Position numbers and translations under genes: made by a program. This document shows positions 35,801 through 49,012 of a stretch of 64,000 nt of DNA, piece after piece. The notes below the pieces were generated by a model, which saw nothing but the letters and a program-made list of their open reading frames with translations, did no database searches and had not been told where the DNA came from. Location: positions 114,087,741-114,151,740 of the forward strand of contig CM041465.1 of NCBI GenBank assembly GCA_023213395.1, given 5' to 3'. Within the stretch, counting starts at the first letter, position 1. Every line of letters starts with the position of its first letter. The stretch comes from Cycas panzhihuaensis. Taxonomy: Eukaryota > Cycadophyta.

Positions 35801-38567
35801 TATTTTCCAACTACTAGGAATGGATACCGAGAGGTCGACTTAGGTAAGTACAGGTATGTTTCTCACTTTACTTTTGCTTCTTGTGAGGAGTACTTGCTTG
35901 CATGCTACATGTTTTTCGTAGATGGTTTGTACCATCTACACCTTTTTAGCCTATGATGACTATAGTGGGGGCACACTTCTAGCAAGTGTGGTACCCCGAT
36001 GGCCGCGTCACCTCCCGCAATCTTCCCTACTCCCCTTAAGGCTTATTTGACTTATGTGATGATTATTTGTTAGGTTGTTTTATCACTACTTAGTCTCCTT
36101 GTTATGTCCTTGAGCCCCTTGATTATTTTTTTTATGGTTCTTAGTCCTTTGTTTGCCCTTGGGCAAGTGGGCCCGCCCTCCTACTGGCCTCCTAGTGCCC
36201 TGGCCCATAGCCCTGACTGGTTGTTTAGGCTAGTTTGGCCCTCTGACCATGCACCACGGTAGAGTTCATGATATTATGGTATTTATCGTGGTACCATGAT
36301 ATGTACTATGGTGCGACTGTTTTAAACTATTTTTTAAACCTGCCATGGCAATTCTCATATTTATTACAGAATTGCCACGTGTCTTTCAACCCACCTCGGT
36401 GCTAGTTTAGCCCTAATCACTTAATTAGGATTGGGGCTGAGTATTTAAGCTCTTCTTAAGTCATTTTTTAGATCTTTTCGGCTCTTTTGGAAGGGACACT
36501 AAGGAAATTCGCCCTACTCTCTGCTCTACTCTTCTGCTTTGCTAGACTCTCAGGACCTGCAACTGTTCCTCTGCTCCCAACCCTCCTTAAGCCTCACTGT
36601 GACATCCTTACAGCCCATTGCACACCCGAGAGGGAGCATTCTTGAGGAGTTTTTAGGGTCTCTTTGCCCAGGCAAGCACCGAGTTGTTTCAGAAGTGGGA
36701 TTTCTCTTAGCTGCCTCAATAAGGGCCCTATACCTACTGCATCTTAGCCTTCTTCATAGGTTTTCAGCCTCTTCTTAGTAGGCTCTTATAGAGGCAAATG
36801 CCTCTTCACTTTCCTTGAGGTATTTGTTGATTTAAAGCTCTTTTCTTGCTTAGTTCATGCCCAACTTTGTGCATGCTTATTGCTAGTTTCTTCTTCTTAG
36901 TTTCTGGAGTTTATCTCTTGATTTACTATAGTTATTTCTCTACTGTTTGAGGCTCCTCTCCTATGTTCCATGCCCAGGATAGTGGTACAAGAGGATTTCA
37001 TAGGGTTTGGGATAGAGCTGGGTGGATTCTGTACCACCCTTATGCTCCCAAGAGGCTTCTGCCCTCCAAACCCTCCTCTTTTACCCTTGTGCTGTACCTG
37101 GAGTGAGTAAGGGATTAGGGGATCATTTCTAGCTACTAAGACCAGCATTTATACCTATTCCAATGCTAGTTTACATGCCTGTTTCTCCCATCAGGGCAAC
37201 ACATAAGCCTCGGAGGCTCCTTCTAGCTAAACTCCTCTCTCAACGGCCTGGTTTACTCCCTATACCACTCTGGTCTATTGTGGACTTCCTTGAGCTCCCT
37301 TTGTACTTTTGTTAGCCCTGTTTATAGCTAGTTTTTGTAGCCATACCCTCATAGCCCTATGGCTCCTTGAGGGAGAGTAGGGTTTCCCTTTGCGAGAAGT
37401 GGGTCACTCTGAGGCTCACCTATTTATATACCTTTCATTTGGGTATTTTTAGACTATAGTCTATCATTATAAACTTGTGATTAGTAAGTACTTATGTGTA
37501 TGTATAGAGATCTAGCTTTCAGCATATGCATATATATGTTTTAGTGCTCTTCCTTGTATTGTTAGCCTCCTCTCTCCGGAAGGGAATCTTTATGTTCACT
37601 TGCAGGTAAAGGAGAATGCGAGGAACTTCTCCTCCCTTCTTTCTCCTGAGTAATTGAATCTATTTACATTTTGTCGTAGCATTCTATTTCTACTATCGCT
37701 TTCTTTTTCATTTCCAACATTTTATTGTTACTTTCTGGGGAAGGTAAGGAAGCCCCACATTCTACCCCACCAAGACTTTCCGCTGCTTATTTCATGGAAT
37801 GACTTGGAGCATCTAGTGGGAGCATCACCACCTCAACCACGCCTTTATCTCAGGTATGTGACCTTACTTTGCTTCACTTTTTCCGTTTTAAAAAGGTTAC
37901 ATAGTAGTAATTTAGAGAACATAAAGAAAAAAAAGAAATCAACCTCTTTTGTTTGCATGTTGTATGTTGCACTTTACATACCATACCTATTTAGGAAAAT
38001 GACTCCTAGAAATTTTCCCTTAGCCTCTTCCCTTAGCTCGTAAACCTTATCCTCACCCCCTTGGCTTGTTCTGTTTGATTCAATTTGCTTGCACACACCC
38101 TACCATTCTCGCTTCCTTTAGTTGTACCCTTGAGGGGAGATTTTGGGGTGATCAATCGCTCCCATCTCCTTCCTCTTTCTTTGGTTCTATTTGCATAGCC
38201 AAATAACCAAGGAGGTCTTAGCTGTGCCGTAGGTTATTTGCCTACCTTGCTTCTAGTCGTTTCCCTCTGCTATAGGGAAACCTTTGGGGATTCTCTTCCT
38301 CTACTTCTGGCCATCCAAGGGTGGGAGGACTTTTCTCCAAAGCCTATCTAGGCTACCTTTTACCTTCCCTCTTCCTAGTTGAAGTAGGAGAACCACCCTT
38401 AGGTAGTTAGGTATCATCTGTAGGTCCTGAACTCGCGCTCCAACACATGGGGCACCCTGCATGGTACTCACCTTGCTCATAGGATTCTATCTGTACCCTC
38501 GATACCATTATTGATCATCCTCACTATTCCTATTTAGCTAGGTGGTTATCCCATAGACGCACATCTA
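35801..38567 (+). repeat. Solo LTR of the Tat family inside E3 gag
   Basis: The start TATTTTCCAACTACTAGGAATGG and end CCCATAGACGCACATCTA match the ends of Tat LTRs A, B and 62045. There are no internal Tat genes. Flanks CACAT (35796-35800) and CATAT (38568-38572) form the target duplication (4 of 5), and the Copia gag frame rejoins cleanly when one copy is removed. The LTR keeps a G-box CCACGTGT (36375), the CCCTAATC/GATTAGG inverted repeat (36409-36438) and a TATA-like GTATTTAAG (36440). Solo LTRs arise by recombination between two LTRs. Confidence 0.88.
36375..36449 (+). promoter_or_regulatory. LTR promoter module (G-box, inverted repeat, TATA)
   Basis: CCACGTGTC is followed about 30 bp on by CCCTAATCACTTAATTAGGATTGGGG and then GAGTATTTAAGC. 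The order and spacing match the LTR at 62697-62768. Confidence 0.55.
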
Positions 38568-39220
38568 CATATCAACTAATTGTCTTAGAACAATAACTGT
38601 ATAACCTTAATTATGATGATTTTTCTAAGGTTGAGGATTTTTTATGTAAAATTCAACTAATTAATAAAGATCTAGATAATTATATTAAATCTAAAACTAA
38701 AGAAGGTGATACCGAAAAAATAATCACTCATGCTAAAGATGACAATATGCTCATTCATCTTGTAATAAACAAATTACCAAAATATTTTAATTTTTTTAAA
38801 ACAGCTAGAAAACAAGTTGACAATCCTCTTATAACATTTAATTAGTTGATAAATTAACTGATAGAACATCAAATGATGTTAATTCAGATAAACATATTAA
38901 AAGAGCCTTCCCAGGCTTTGTTTTCCAAAACTAAGCCACAAAATGAAAACAAATATCACAATAATTTTAACAGTAATCCAAAATTTTAAAAACCTCACAG
39001 AGATTCACCACCTAACTCTCAAAATAATATTAAGTATTCTGGTCCATCTAAACATCAGAATACTCCTAATCAATCATTTCCTAATTGGAACAATGTAAAT
39101 CCTTCTCAGAACACTAGTTATGCATATTATCATTAAAGAGGCCACACTATTGATGTTTGTAGAAGTAGAATAGCTTTAGAAGCATGGAAAGCTTCTAAGG
39201 GATTACAAAACTGACCTCAA
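38568..39220 (+). pseudogene. gag of E3, C-terminal part
   Basis: Resumes the gag frame (LNYDDFSKVEDFLCKI, LVINKLPKYF) and runs to a Pro/Asn-rich tail. A worn zinc knuckle, YYH.RGHTIDVC near 39125-39165, has lost its first Cys. Several stops. Confidence 0.78.
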
Positions 39221-39299
39221 TCTTGACTACAAAATTGACAACAACCTCATAATCATTCTCTAATGGCAATAACTTCTTCATTTATTGCCCCAACTAATC

Positions 39300-40560
39300 A
39301 ACCAACATAATGGATTCTTGACTCTGGTGCATCTCACCACATGACAGGACACCAGAAAAACTTATCCACTTATTAATTTGAAACCAACTCTGAAGAAGAG
39401 ATTTCTTTTAGAAGTGGAACCCAACTTAAAGTAAAAGGATTAGGTGACGTTACTTTAAAAGATGGTTCAATAATAGACGTCTTCTACATACCAGGTTTAT
39501 TACCAAACCTACTCTCAGTTTATTAAATTTTCTAGAAAGACCTTGTCGTTGAATTCTATAAAGATAGATTTATCATTAAAGAGCCATTAAACAAATTTAA
39601 ACATATTACTTCAGGACCTATTGATCATAGCACGTCTCTATAGTTTAACAAGTTTACAAAACAACAAAACAAAACCCTTCAATACCTTCATCGCCAAATC
39701 TGACTCAGTCAGTAAACTTTGGCATGCATGATTTGGCCATATAAGTTATGGAAAACTTTAATATCTAAAAATACATAACATGGTTCATGGTATTCCACCC
39801 TTAAATACTATTTATGGTGTCTGCGAAGCCTGTGTAATAGGTAAGCAACACATGGACCCTTTTCCACATAAAACCTAATTCAGAGTAAAAGTTCCACTTA
39901 AACTTGTTCACTCTAACATATGTGGACCATTTCATGTAATACAATACTCTAGCTCTTATTATTTTATTATATTTATTGATGATTTCTCTAGAAAATGTTG
40001 GGTTTACATACTCAAAATATGTAGTCAAGTGTTTGACATTTTTATTGAATTCAATATGCTTATTGAAAACTAATCAAACTTAAAAATCAAAATTTTTAGA
40101 TCTGATAATACCAAGGAATACTTAAGTGGCAAATTTATTTCCTTCTGTAAAAAGTATGGAATTTAATTTTAGCGCTCCATTGTATACGCTCCTCAACAAA
40201 GCGGTGTTGCTGAACACAAGAACCACACTCTTATTGAGTTGACTCATTGTATGTTACATGCAAAGAACCTTGACCTAAAGTTGTGGGCAGAAGCAATTAA
40301 CTACTTCAACTATCTTCTAAATCATCTACCTAGTAAATGCCTACAAAACGTTACTCCATAACAAAATGATCTAGAAGAAAACCTTCAGTCAGTCATTTAC
40401 GAATTTTTGGAAGTATTACATGGGGACATATTCCCAAAGAAAAATGCAAGAAATTAGATCTTAAGAGTCAAAAATACATCTTTGTTGGATACATTGAAGA
40501 AAGTAAAGCTTATAGTCTTTTGGATCTAGTCACACATCAAATTTTAATTTTACGTGACGT
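39300..40560 (+). pseudogene. Protease and integrase of E3
   Basis: The protease box ILDSGASHHMTG (39315-39350) is the Copia aspartic protease signature with D intact. The integrase follows: FGHISYGKL, then VCEACVIGKQH (zinc finger), HSNICGPF, FIIFIDDFSRK, FRSDNTKEYL and PQQSGVAEHKN, so D, D and E positions are present. More than ten stops. It ends near a conserved GYIEESKAY block. Confidence 0.82.
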
Positions 40561-40949
40561 CATATTTGATGAAGAAGAATCTTCTTCAACCTCTACTTAT
40601 GTAGAACTTCTGATTGAAAATCTGTTAACCAACATCTATTTGGTTAACCTCTTTTACAAACAAGCTGACCCTAAAATCATAGAATCCTTATCTACTCAAG
40701 TCTAGAATTGGACTTTATCTGAACCTACAGAGATAGACACTTCTTCTCAATCTAGCTCCTTAAACCAACTTGTAACTACAGAAATAGGTACCAACAAATA
40801 GCCTCTCTAGGCATAGAAAATGCTTGTTGATACTAGATCTGATGTTGGTAATCCTTCAGATACCAGGCAAACACGTGCCCAAAAATTACATACTAACTAT
40901 ACCTTAATGGCCAAAATAATAGATAATAATGATCCTAAAACCTTTAAAC

Positions 40950-42425
40950 AAGCTAGCAATAATCATGTATGGAAGGAAGCTATGTAAATTAAATTTGATA
41001 CTTTAATCAAGAATTGAACTTAGGATCTCATAATGCTCCCATCAGGAAAAAATGCAGTTGACTGTAAATGGGTTTATAGAACAAAATACAATTCAATAGG
41101 CGCAGTTGAAAAATATAAAGCTCACTTAGTTGAAAAAGGATTTTCTCAAATTGATGGCATTGATTATAACAAAACCTTTGCCACTATTGCAAAGATGAAT
41201 ATGATTAAAATAATTATTGCTCTACTAGCCAAATTTAGTTAGGAAATCTATCAAATAGATGTAAAGAGCTTATTTCTGAATGGTGATCTTAAAGAAAAGA
41301 TCTACATGTCTCAGCCACTTGGCTTTATTGATAATCCTAATTTAGTTTGTAAACTAAAGAAATCTATTTATGGATTAAAACAAGCTCCCTGAGATTGGTA
41401 CACTAAAGTTGATTATCTTATTCAAATTAGATACATTAGATGTATTAGTGATCCAAATCTTTATTTCAAACATGAAAACAATAATATTACCCTTTTAATC
41501 ATGTATGTTGATGATATCATTATCACTGGATCATCAATAAATAACATTCATCACTTAAAAACTACTTTAATGAACAAATTTAAAATGACCAATTTAGGTC
41601 TACTACATTATTTTCTTGGATTACAAATTCATCAAAATAATTCAAAAATAGCTATATTACAACCTAAATATATTTTAGACTTAATTAAATAGTTTAACAT
41701 GGAAAATTCTAAACTCATCTCTAATCTATTACAATCAGGATTAAAATTATCTACTAATTATCTAACACCTTTATGTGATCCAACATTATATAGACAACTA
41801 ATTGGCAGTCTTATTTATTTAACTTATACTCTCCCTGATATATATTATACTATCGCTTTATGTTCATATTGTATGCAATAGCCACATGAATTCCATTGGA
41901 AAGTTGTTAAACGCATATTACGATATCTTCATAACACTATTTTTTATGGACTAACTTATAAATTTTTGCAGTAAATCTCTAACTTTAATAGGATATACTG
42001 ATTCATATTGGGCTGGTGATACAAATGGTCATAAGTCTACATCAAGTTATGTATTTTTTATAGATTCTTCACCTATTACTTGGTTTAGTAAGAAAATGTA
42101 GGCACTAGCTCTATCAACAACTGAAATTAAATATTGCGCACTTGTTGAAGCCAGCAAAGAAACACTTTAGCTCAAATCTCTTTTAAATGAAATTGGTCTA
42201 TCTCCTAACTCTTCCACTGAACTTAAAGTTGATAATCAAGGTGCCATTGCTATTGCTAAAAATCTAGTTAGGTATTCTAGAACTAAACATATAGAATTAC
42301 ATCAGTATTTTATTCTTAACCTTACTATTGATAACATTGTTCATTTATCTTCTTGTCCTATAGATCTACAGGTTGCTAACATACTCACAAAGTCTTTAAC
42401 TGAAGTCAAATTTTTAAACCTGTGA
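40950..42425 (+). pseudogene. Reverse transcriptase and RNase H of E3
   Basis: Copia blocks appear in order: LPSGKNAVDCKWVYRTK (41037), [39 protein letters not shown], the active site YVDDIIITGS (41505) with both Asp intact, then GLLHYFLGLQI, YRQLIGSLIYL. The RNase H end has STTEIKYCAL (42110), KVDNQGAIAIAKN and TKHIEL. Stops remain (for example TAG after AKFS). Confidence 0.85.
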
Positions 42426-42512
42426 GATTTGTTAAAAATAAACGAAGTCTCCATCAAAGGGGTATCAACGTGATGAAGACCTTCTTTATAAAAGTTAATA
42501 TTAAAGGGGGGG

Positions 42513-42956
42513 TGTTAGGATTATTAATGTTACTTTTATGTTATTATTATATTTTATTTAAGTCACATGTGTAAATTTATATTTAAGTGATTCTAATATT
42601 TAAATTTTAGAGTTTATTTAATTATTATGTGAAAGGTCATTAAAATACGCAACTGCCTATTTCAGCGAACTTTTCTTATTATTAATATCTTCTCCTAAAT
42701 TTAAGGAGGTGGTTCTGAGAATCTAGAAGGTTGTCTAAAGCCTATTTCTAAGGTTGGTTTTATTATACATAGGTGGTATTATTTATAGTCATTTGTATAA
42801 CCTATTCTTTAATAAAATCTTAGCTTAAGGAGGTGGTTTTTCTTCCCTATAAGGGGTTTTCTACCTATCACATCATGTGTACTTATGCAATATCTAATTT
42901 TACGTGTGTATTTATCTATTTGATTATGTGATATTATTCCTGTACCTATTCTCACA
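42513..42956 (+). repeat. 3' LTR of E3
   Basis: Preceded by the polypurine tract TTAAAGGGGGGG; ends CTCACA; followed by the target copy AGAGG. Confidence 0.93.
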
Positions 42957-42961
42957 AGAGG

Positions 42962-43736
42962 GAAAGGGAGGGGAATGGGGTGCCTATAGATAGTTGACTA
43001 AAAAAGAAAATTTACTTTTTTTTTCTTTAATTTCCTATTTTATTCTCTACTAGTACTAGTTTGGCTATTATGAGCATTTAGCATTAATGTAACATTGACT
43101 AGAACACGTAGCAAGCCCCATTAGAAGGTTTCCTAGGGGATTATGGTCAATCTCACTAGCCACAAATGTTGTCTAAGCAAGGGTCACTCTCTATAATCAT
43201 AACAATTACTTCTTGAAGGAAATAACTATTGAAACCCTAGCCACAGATTTATCTCAAAATGATAGCTCTTTATATACACTCAAGGAAGAGAAATCTAATT
43301 TGGGATGGGGTTGTTGCCTATTTCACTAGTAAACACTCCAACTATCTATGTTTGGACTCACGTGGTACTCCTCACAATGAGTTTTAGGGATTATGCCCAA
43401 GCACTTCCCATAGTTAAGTGAATATGGATTTTCCTTTATCTAAATCTACAATATAGTGTTTTGGTCAGAGAAGAAGAAGAAAAAGTTCTTATAGAATTAG
43501 CTTTATCAAGTGTTAAACTTTGATAAAAATCTCCACCTAAATAATAATGTAAGTCACCACTTTCACTACTTTCTATTCACTAAGATGGGATAATGTAAAT
43601 CATCACTTTCACTACTTTCTATTCGCTAAGATTTGAGTGGGAGTGGTGAGAGCATATAGTAGGTAAGTGTGAAAGGCTATTAGAAAATAAAAAAATTTGC
43701 ATAAAATTGGTCCTATAAGGTGGCTCTAATACCACT
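42962..43736 (-). other. 5' leader of E2
   Basis: Lies between E2's right LTR and its gag, on the far side of the E3 insertion. It includes the primer-binding motif TGGTATTAGAGCC (- strand, about 43722-43734). A 40 bp stretch around ATCACTTTCACTACTTTCTATTC is tandemly doubled near 43556-43625. No gene seen. Confidence 0.6.
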
Positions 43737-44271
43737 TAAAACGTATCTTCTATAATAGAGAACTCTAAAGAGAGAAGTAAGTGAAATAATTAAGGACCAA
43801 AGAGAACCAAAAGAGATAATTGATCACCAAAGAGAATCAAAGATCTTTCTCTTCAGTAATATAAACCAAGAATGAATTATAATGAAGACTCAAGAGGGTA
43901 TATATAGTGATTCAACTACTAAAGCTTACTTCCCACTAATGCATGCAGGACAAAAAATCACACCTCTATTCTAAGCATTTAGTAAATAAGTAAGCACAAC
44001 TACTTGCTAAATATATATACAACATAAAAGTATAACCACTAGCTAAATACATATGTAATACACTTACTAAATAAGTGAGCACAACTACTTACTTAATACA
44101 TGTGCAATACAAAAGCACAACTATTTGAGTACTTGCTAAATAAGTGAGTACAACTATTTAGGAACTTACTAAAAAATAAGTACCATAGAATATTCATGAG
44201 ATCACATAACCCTTTGGCAAATTCCATATGCTAATACTTCCTTCTGCTTATGAAGATAGGATTATGTTATA
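43737..44271 (-). repeat. 5' LTR of E2
   Basis: Pairs with 9702-10268. It shares the CTTACTAAATAAGTGAGCACAA minisatellite units. The target copy ATCAT follows at 44272. Confidence 0.88.
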
Positions 44272-44372
44272 ATCATACTTGTTATTACATTATTACAATA
44301 GGATCTTCATTGAACGATTTAGAAATTGTATATCTAGCACCTAAATTTAGATTAGGAATCTTTTAAGATGAA

Positions 44373-44727
44373 ACTTCAAAGAAAAATAAGAGCTTGTATT
44401 AAGGCAAATTTAGATGAATATATATAGGAGCATGTAGTTAAGAAGGAAGTGGAGATCATTGACCACTCTATTAAGGAGAAAGTGGAGGACCATGGTCACT
44501 TCCCCATATAATATAAAGTAAGCAACATCACCAAGCAACCTACATCTGGTCCAAATAGGTTATCACCATTTAGGTTGTAGGAATATTTGAGATATATTAT
44601 TACTCCATAGGTCCTCACTTCTTTCACGATAAGAAACAACCAAGTGGGAAATGATTCTTCCATAGAAAAATACATCTATATAATATGCATATACTTTATT
44701 AACTAGAAAGTATAGCAGTAACAACCT
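44373..44727 (+). pseudogene. Conserved unrecognised ORF of S elements (S2 copy, left part)
   Basis: Nucleotide and frame alignment with S1 7729-8110: KEVEIIDHSIKEKVEDHG, NITKQPTS, LSPFRL, with TAG/TAA stops at some Gln codons. Element L interrupts it at AACCT; the frame continues after 48700. Confidence 0.4.
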
Positions 44728-45231
44728 ATTAAAAGATACATGCATGGATCTAATAACATATTAAAAAAATATACCAAGATTGCTCTCATACCATGTTAAA
44801 AATAGGGTAATAAGATTGCTTTGATACCACGTTAAAAATATGAAGATATAATAATATAAACTTATAAGTATTCACATATAAAGTATCAAATATGTAAAGC
44901 AAGTATCATTAAACATAATCATCACCATAATATGGACACCAGGATTTATACATGGAAAACTCATTATGGGAAAAACCATAGGAGAAGGTAGAGTTAGAAC
45001 TTTACTTATGATTATAAGGATTACATCTTTCTCCTCTCTTAAGTTCTCAGGTGGTGAGAGTACATATATATAGTGATAATCACCTCATGAGTAGCTTATC
45101 AAATATAATGAGCCTTTACATCATCTAATGGTGGGATAACATTGATATGTATACATCTCACATATCTTGAAGTAGGTGAATGGTTGGAAGTACATGTGTA
45201 CATTATATATATCAAACATTTTGTTTTAACA
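44728..45231 (-). repeat. 3' LTR of L with tandem primer-site units
   Basis: The first 100 bp hold one partial and two full units of about 35 bp, (AT.TTAAAAA....AAGATTGCTCTGATACC), each the complement of an LTR end plus TGGTATCAGAGCAATCTT. The remainder pairs with the right LTR (TCATCACCA, GTGATAATCACCTCAT). Confidence 0.78.
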
Positions 45232-48132
45232 CTCTCCCATAATGTTTAATGTCCTTGAGTCTTGATTTTGAGTCTTCATATCTTCATCCTATATGCTAGA
45301 ACCTATAAGTTATAGTTATAACCTGTATCTTGTATGTAATATCATGTGTAACTTATAAATAACCTCTGTCTTATAACCTATTTCCTGTATTGTATGTCTT
45401 GTATCATATATTCTGTATTCAACAAATGTCAAAGTTACAGGTGAATTTGTTACATTGTAAGGCTCTTTCATGGGAAGAGTTTTTGCATCAATATCAAAAC
45501 CATCTATAACCTGTAAGAAACTTGTAATTATATGTTTGTCTCTATTAAGCATCAACCTATATAAACTAATATATTTCAAGTGTTTTATATACATCTTCAT
45601 GTCTTCACCTGTGTGCTAGCTATTTTTAATCTATATTAAGTTGACCATCAAATCAAGAAAAGTAATATCTGAATCTATATAAAACAATATCCATCTACCT
45701 AAATACATGGGTGACCAATTGTTGTAATCGCCAGTTCATTAGGAAACTACTTTAGATATATGGTTCATCATCCTTCCAAATTGCTTATAGGACCAACAAA
45801 GTTTTATCAATCAGATCATGTTGACAACTAGATCATATTAAATAATAAACTCTAGGACTAGGCCAAACTACTTGGCTATGGTAAGTTAATTATAATAAGG
45901 CAATTATACTTATTATCTAACTAATTAACATAAACTACTTCAATAACCAAGTGATCTATATATTTATTTGGGAATTTTGTCATCTGCTAAACTAAATGTG
46001 ATGTTATAAAAGAGGAAGTGAAAGACCAACATATCAAGGATGTCTCGTATAATAAATCCATCAATCATTTCTTTTTATATGAATTTTTCCATCTAAAATG
46101 TCCTCAAAATATCATAAATATGCCTTAAAATACTTGATTTTAAGCCATACTATAATAATCATCCACCATTCCTCAAAAATAAGTTCACCATCATATTTGG
46201 ATCCATGGAAAACATTAGAATTTTTTAAAATTTTTCCAAAAAATTGATATGAAATTCATCCAAAATGAGGTTTGGAACCTTGATATGAACTTTACCCTAA
46301 ATCTTCTCTATCTTCTATTGTCCAAAGCAAGTCGTGTGACCACTTATTATGATAACCTTGAAGGTAGCTTTCCAATGCAATAGATGACATTTGATTCTGA
46401 TGTACAAGTGATGAATTATGGTATAAAACGTGCCATTGACCCATAAAAAAGTGTGTAATCCTTTAGAAATTGGTGACAGATCTGAAATTTTATGAAATAT
46501 CAAATATAAATTTTAAAAAATCAAAAGCAATCAAATTTAATTTATTGATATTTGAAGTTCACCTACTTTGATAGCTAGCCCTAAATCATATTGGCTCTCT
46601 ATGTGACTACTCGTCTTGTGTAAGGGGCTAAAATAAATCTAAAAAAGTTATGCAATTCAATTAGTTTTTTGAAACCATATACAAATTTTTTAGGGTTTAA
46701 AAAATATTTAATATTATGCATGAATTCTCCTATTTATATTCTCATACCTGAATTGGTTAAAATTCGTCTAAGTGCCATGAGATCAAACATCTAGTGAGTG
46801 ATATTGGCATGTGGTTATTTGTCAATGAACACAATGACTATGTAGATGATGGGAGGTATAGCTTTACAGTGGCAAACAAAGCCTCGAGGAGGAATTATGG
46901 TTGATATACTATTTTTGTGGAGTTTTTTCTATATATATTCCAATTTGACAGGCACCTATCATTATTCCTCTAAATGTATACATCTAGTTGAGTTTGTGCT
47001 TAGAGCGTGGTAACCTACTCTATGTAGAATTTGGGCATAGGTTAGGCAGCCCTGCTTTGCTTATAAATTTCTATGATTTATATCTAAATGCTAATATGAC
47101 ATGAGCCCTTATTCATTGATCTTTCTCTATTCATCTAACTTCTTTATTCATATCTAGTTGGGTGAGCAAGTTGAAAGGTATTCCAGCATGATGATTTGGT
47201 GACTCAACTTTATATTTAATAGTTGTTAAGAGTAGTGATGGTGTGGTCTCTCCTCTACTTGGTCTCTTTGATTTAGCAAGTTGACAGGGAGTTCAAAATC
47301 TAAGCAATATAGATTACTAAGGAATAATATATATTTTGTATTAGTGCACAAGCATAGCACTTGATTCCATATCTATATATAAAATTAATATAACATTTAT
47401 GTGTTATAGCTAGGGTTTGGTGTACAACTATAACATTGTCTATCTTTGTTCTACATTATAGAAGAGTGTGGTGGACAACTAGTTTTGAATAGTGACATCT
47501 TCTCTACATTGATTTTATCAACATTTATGCCCTTATAAATATCATTAAGATCATGCCCTTAATATAAAGCCATCAATATAATATAATCATGCCCATATAA
47601 GTCTCAAGCATTTTATGCTATAATAAAATTTTCCATATACATTTTATATTGCCACTAAAATACCTATCAATAGGGTGTTATATAGACTTACTTTATGTTT
47701 CATATGTACTGATGGATTGTTCTTATTATAGTAGTGAATCTCATTGTGAGATGCTCACAAAGGTCTCCAAAAAGGTCCATGAGTAATAGTGAATCTATTA
47801 AGGGACATTCACAAAAGCCTTTACTTACAGGCTAAGTATAATATCATGTGAACTGATTTAAGCACCTACATGCTTTAAATATATAGGCCTATATGCATGA
47901 ATGAATGTCCATAATAAAATCATATATTTACATACTGTTAGTATCTATAATATTGGTCTTATATGCATCTTGACTGGTTCTATCTATCCTATAAATAGTT
48001 GCACATGTCACTGGTATATGGATATATCTAGCTCATCAAAAACATCAAAAAATGGCTACTGTCATATGGTCAATAGGCTTGAATCTAGATTAGTAGGATC
48101 TTTACCTCATCATAGTAGCTTAGATGCAATAT
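45232..48132. other. Interior of element L
   Basis: AT-rich, no family recognised on either strand, and no open frame over about 95 codons. There are short direct repeats such as AACCTGTA/ATAACCT near 45310-45390. Confidence 0.55.
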
Positions 48133-48146
48133 TACTTTGATACCAT

Positions 48147-48693
48147 ATTAAAATGTGTATGCATGACTCTGATAGCATGTTAGAAAAGGGTATCAAGATT
48201 GCTCTAATGCCATGTTAAAAGTAGGTAACATGATTGCTCAGATATCATATTAAAAATAGGGTAACAAGATTGCTCTGATACTATGTTAAAAATATAAAGA
48301 TGAAATAATATAAACTCATGACTATATATATAATACATCAAATATGTAAAACAAGCATCATCAAACATAATCATCACCAAAAAATAGACACCAAGATTTA
48401 TATGTGGGAAACCCATTATAGAAAAAACCATGGTAGAAGGTGGAGTTAGGACTTTGCTTATAATCATAAGGATTACATCTTTCTCCTCTCTCAAGTTTAC
48501 AAGTGGTGCGAGTATATATATATATATATATATAGTGATAATCACCTCATAAGTAGCTTATCAAATATAATGAACCTTTACATCATCTAATAGTGGGATA
48601 TCATTGATATGTGTGCATCTCACATATATTGAAGTAGGTGAATGGTGGGAAGTATATGTGTATACTATATACATTAAACATTATGTTTTAACA
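48147..48693 (-). repeat. 5' LTR of L with tandem primer-site units
   Basis: As the left LTR but with three full units plus a partial at 48147-48283 (periods 35, 35, 36 bp). A (TA)n run is at 48512-48532. On the - strand the LTR begins TGTTAAAACATAATG. Confidence 0.78.
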
Positions 48694-48818
48694 TAACCTC
48701 CTCTCTTTATATCAATCAGGATCCATCCATTGTAGATATTCTCATAGTAGCAGATGGTGGAGCCATGTATTTTTGTATTAGGATGCTTCAAGGATAAAAC
48801 ATCTTAGGGGAGAGGGCA

Positions 48819-49012
48819 TGTGACAAGCTTGTATCACATGTAATAGGTTAGAAGGGTAAGGGTTAAGGAGGATAAAGTATGAGTATTTAATAATAGTGAA
48901 AATGTAAGATTAGATAGCTTATAGTAGGATAATATAATAATAATATAGCTCTCTTATGAATATGGCCCCTCCATCTTATGTAAGGCATCATGATATATTT
49001 ATGAATGATAGA
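48819..49012 (+). repeat. 3' LTR of S2 (truncated)
   Basis: Follows the polypurine tract TTAGGGGAGAGGGCA and matches the S1 LTRs (GTATTTAATAATAG, ATGTAAGGCATCATGATATATTTATGAATG). It stops where the next LTR begins. Confidence 0.65.

Larger units (their letters stand above)
44728..48693 (-). mobile_element. Non-coding LTR element L (LARD-like)
   Basis: LTRs 44728-45231 and 48147-48693 flank about 2.9 kb with no recognisable coding frame. The target duplication AACCT is at 44723-44727 and 48695-48699, and S1 shows the empty site (about 8098-8110). On the - strand the polypurine tract ATGGGAGAG abuts the left LTR and a tRNA-Met primer motif (TGGTATCAAAG, 48135-48145) abuts the right LTR. The distal LTR ends carry tandem units that repeat the primer motif. 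Confidence 0.78.

Noticed and set aside
36539-38043. Frames of 79-129 codons in the solo LTR
   Set aside because: Low-complexity Leu/Ser/Phe composition, not conserved in other Tat LTRs.
45232-48132. Possible hidden gene inside element L
   Set aside because: No frame over about 95 codons and no motif on either strand; a non-coding element fits better.
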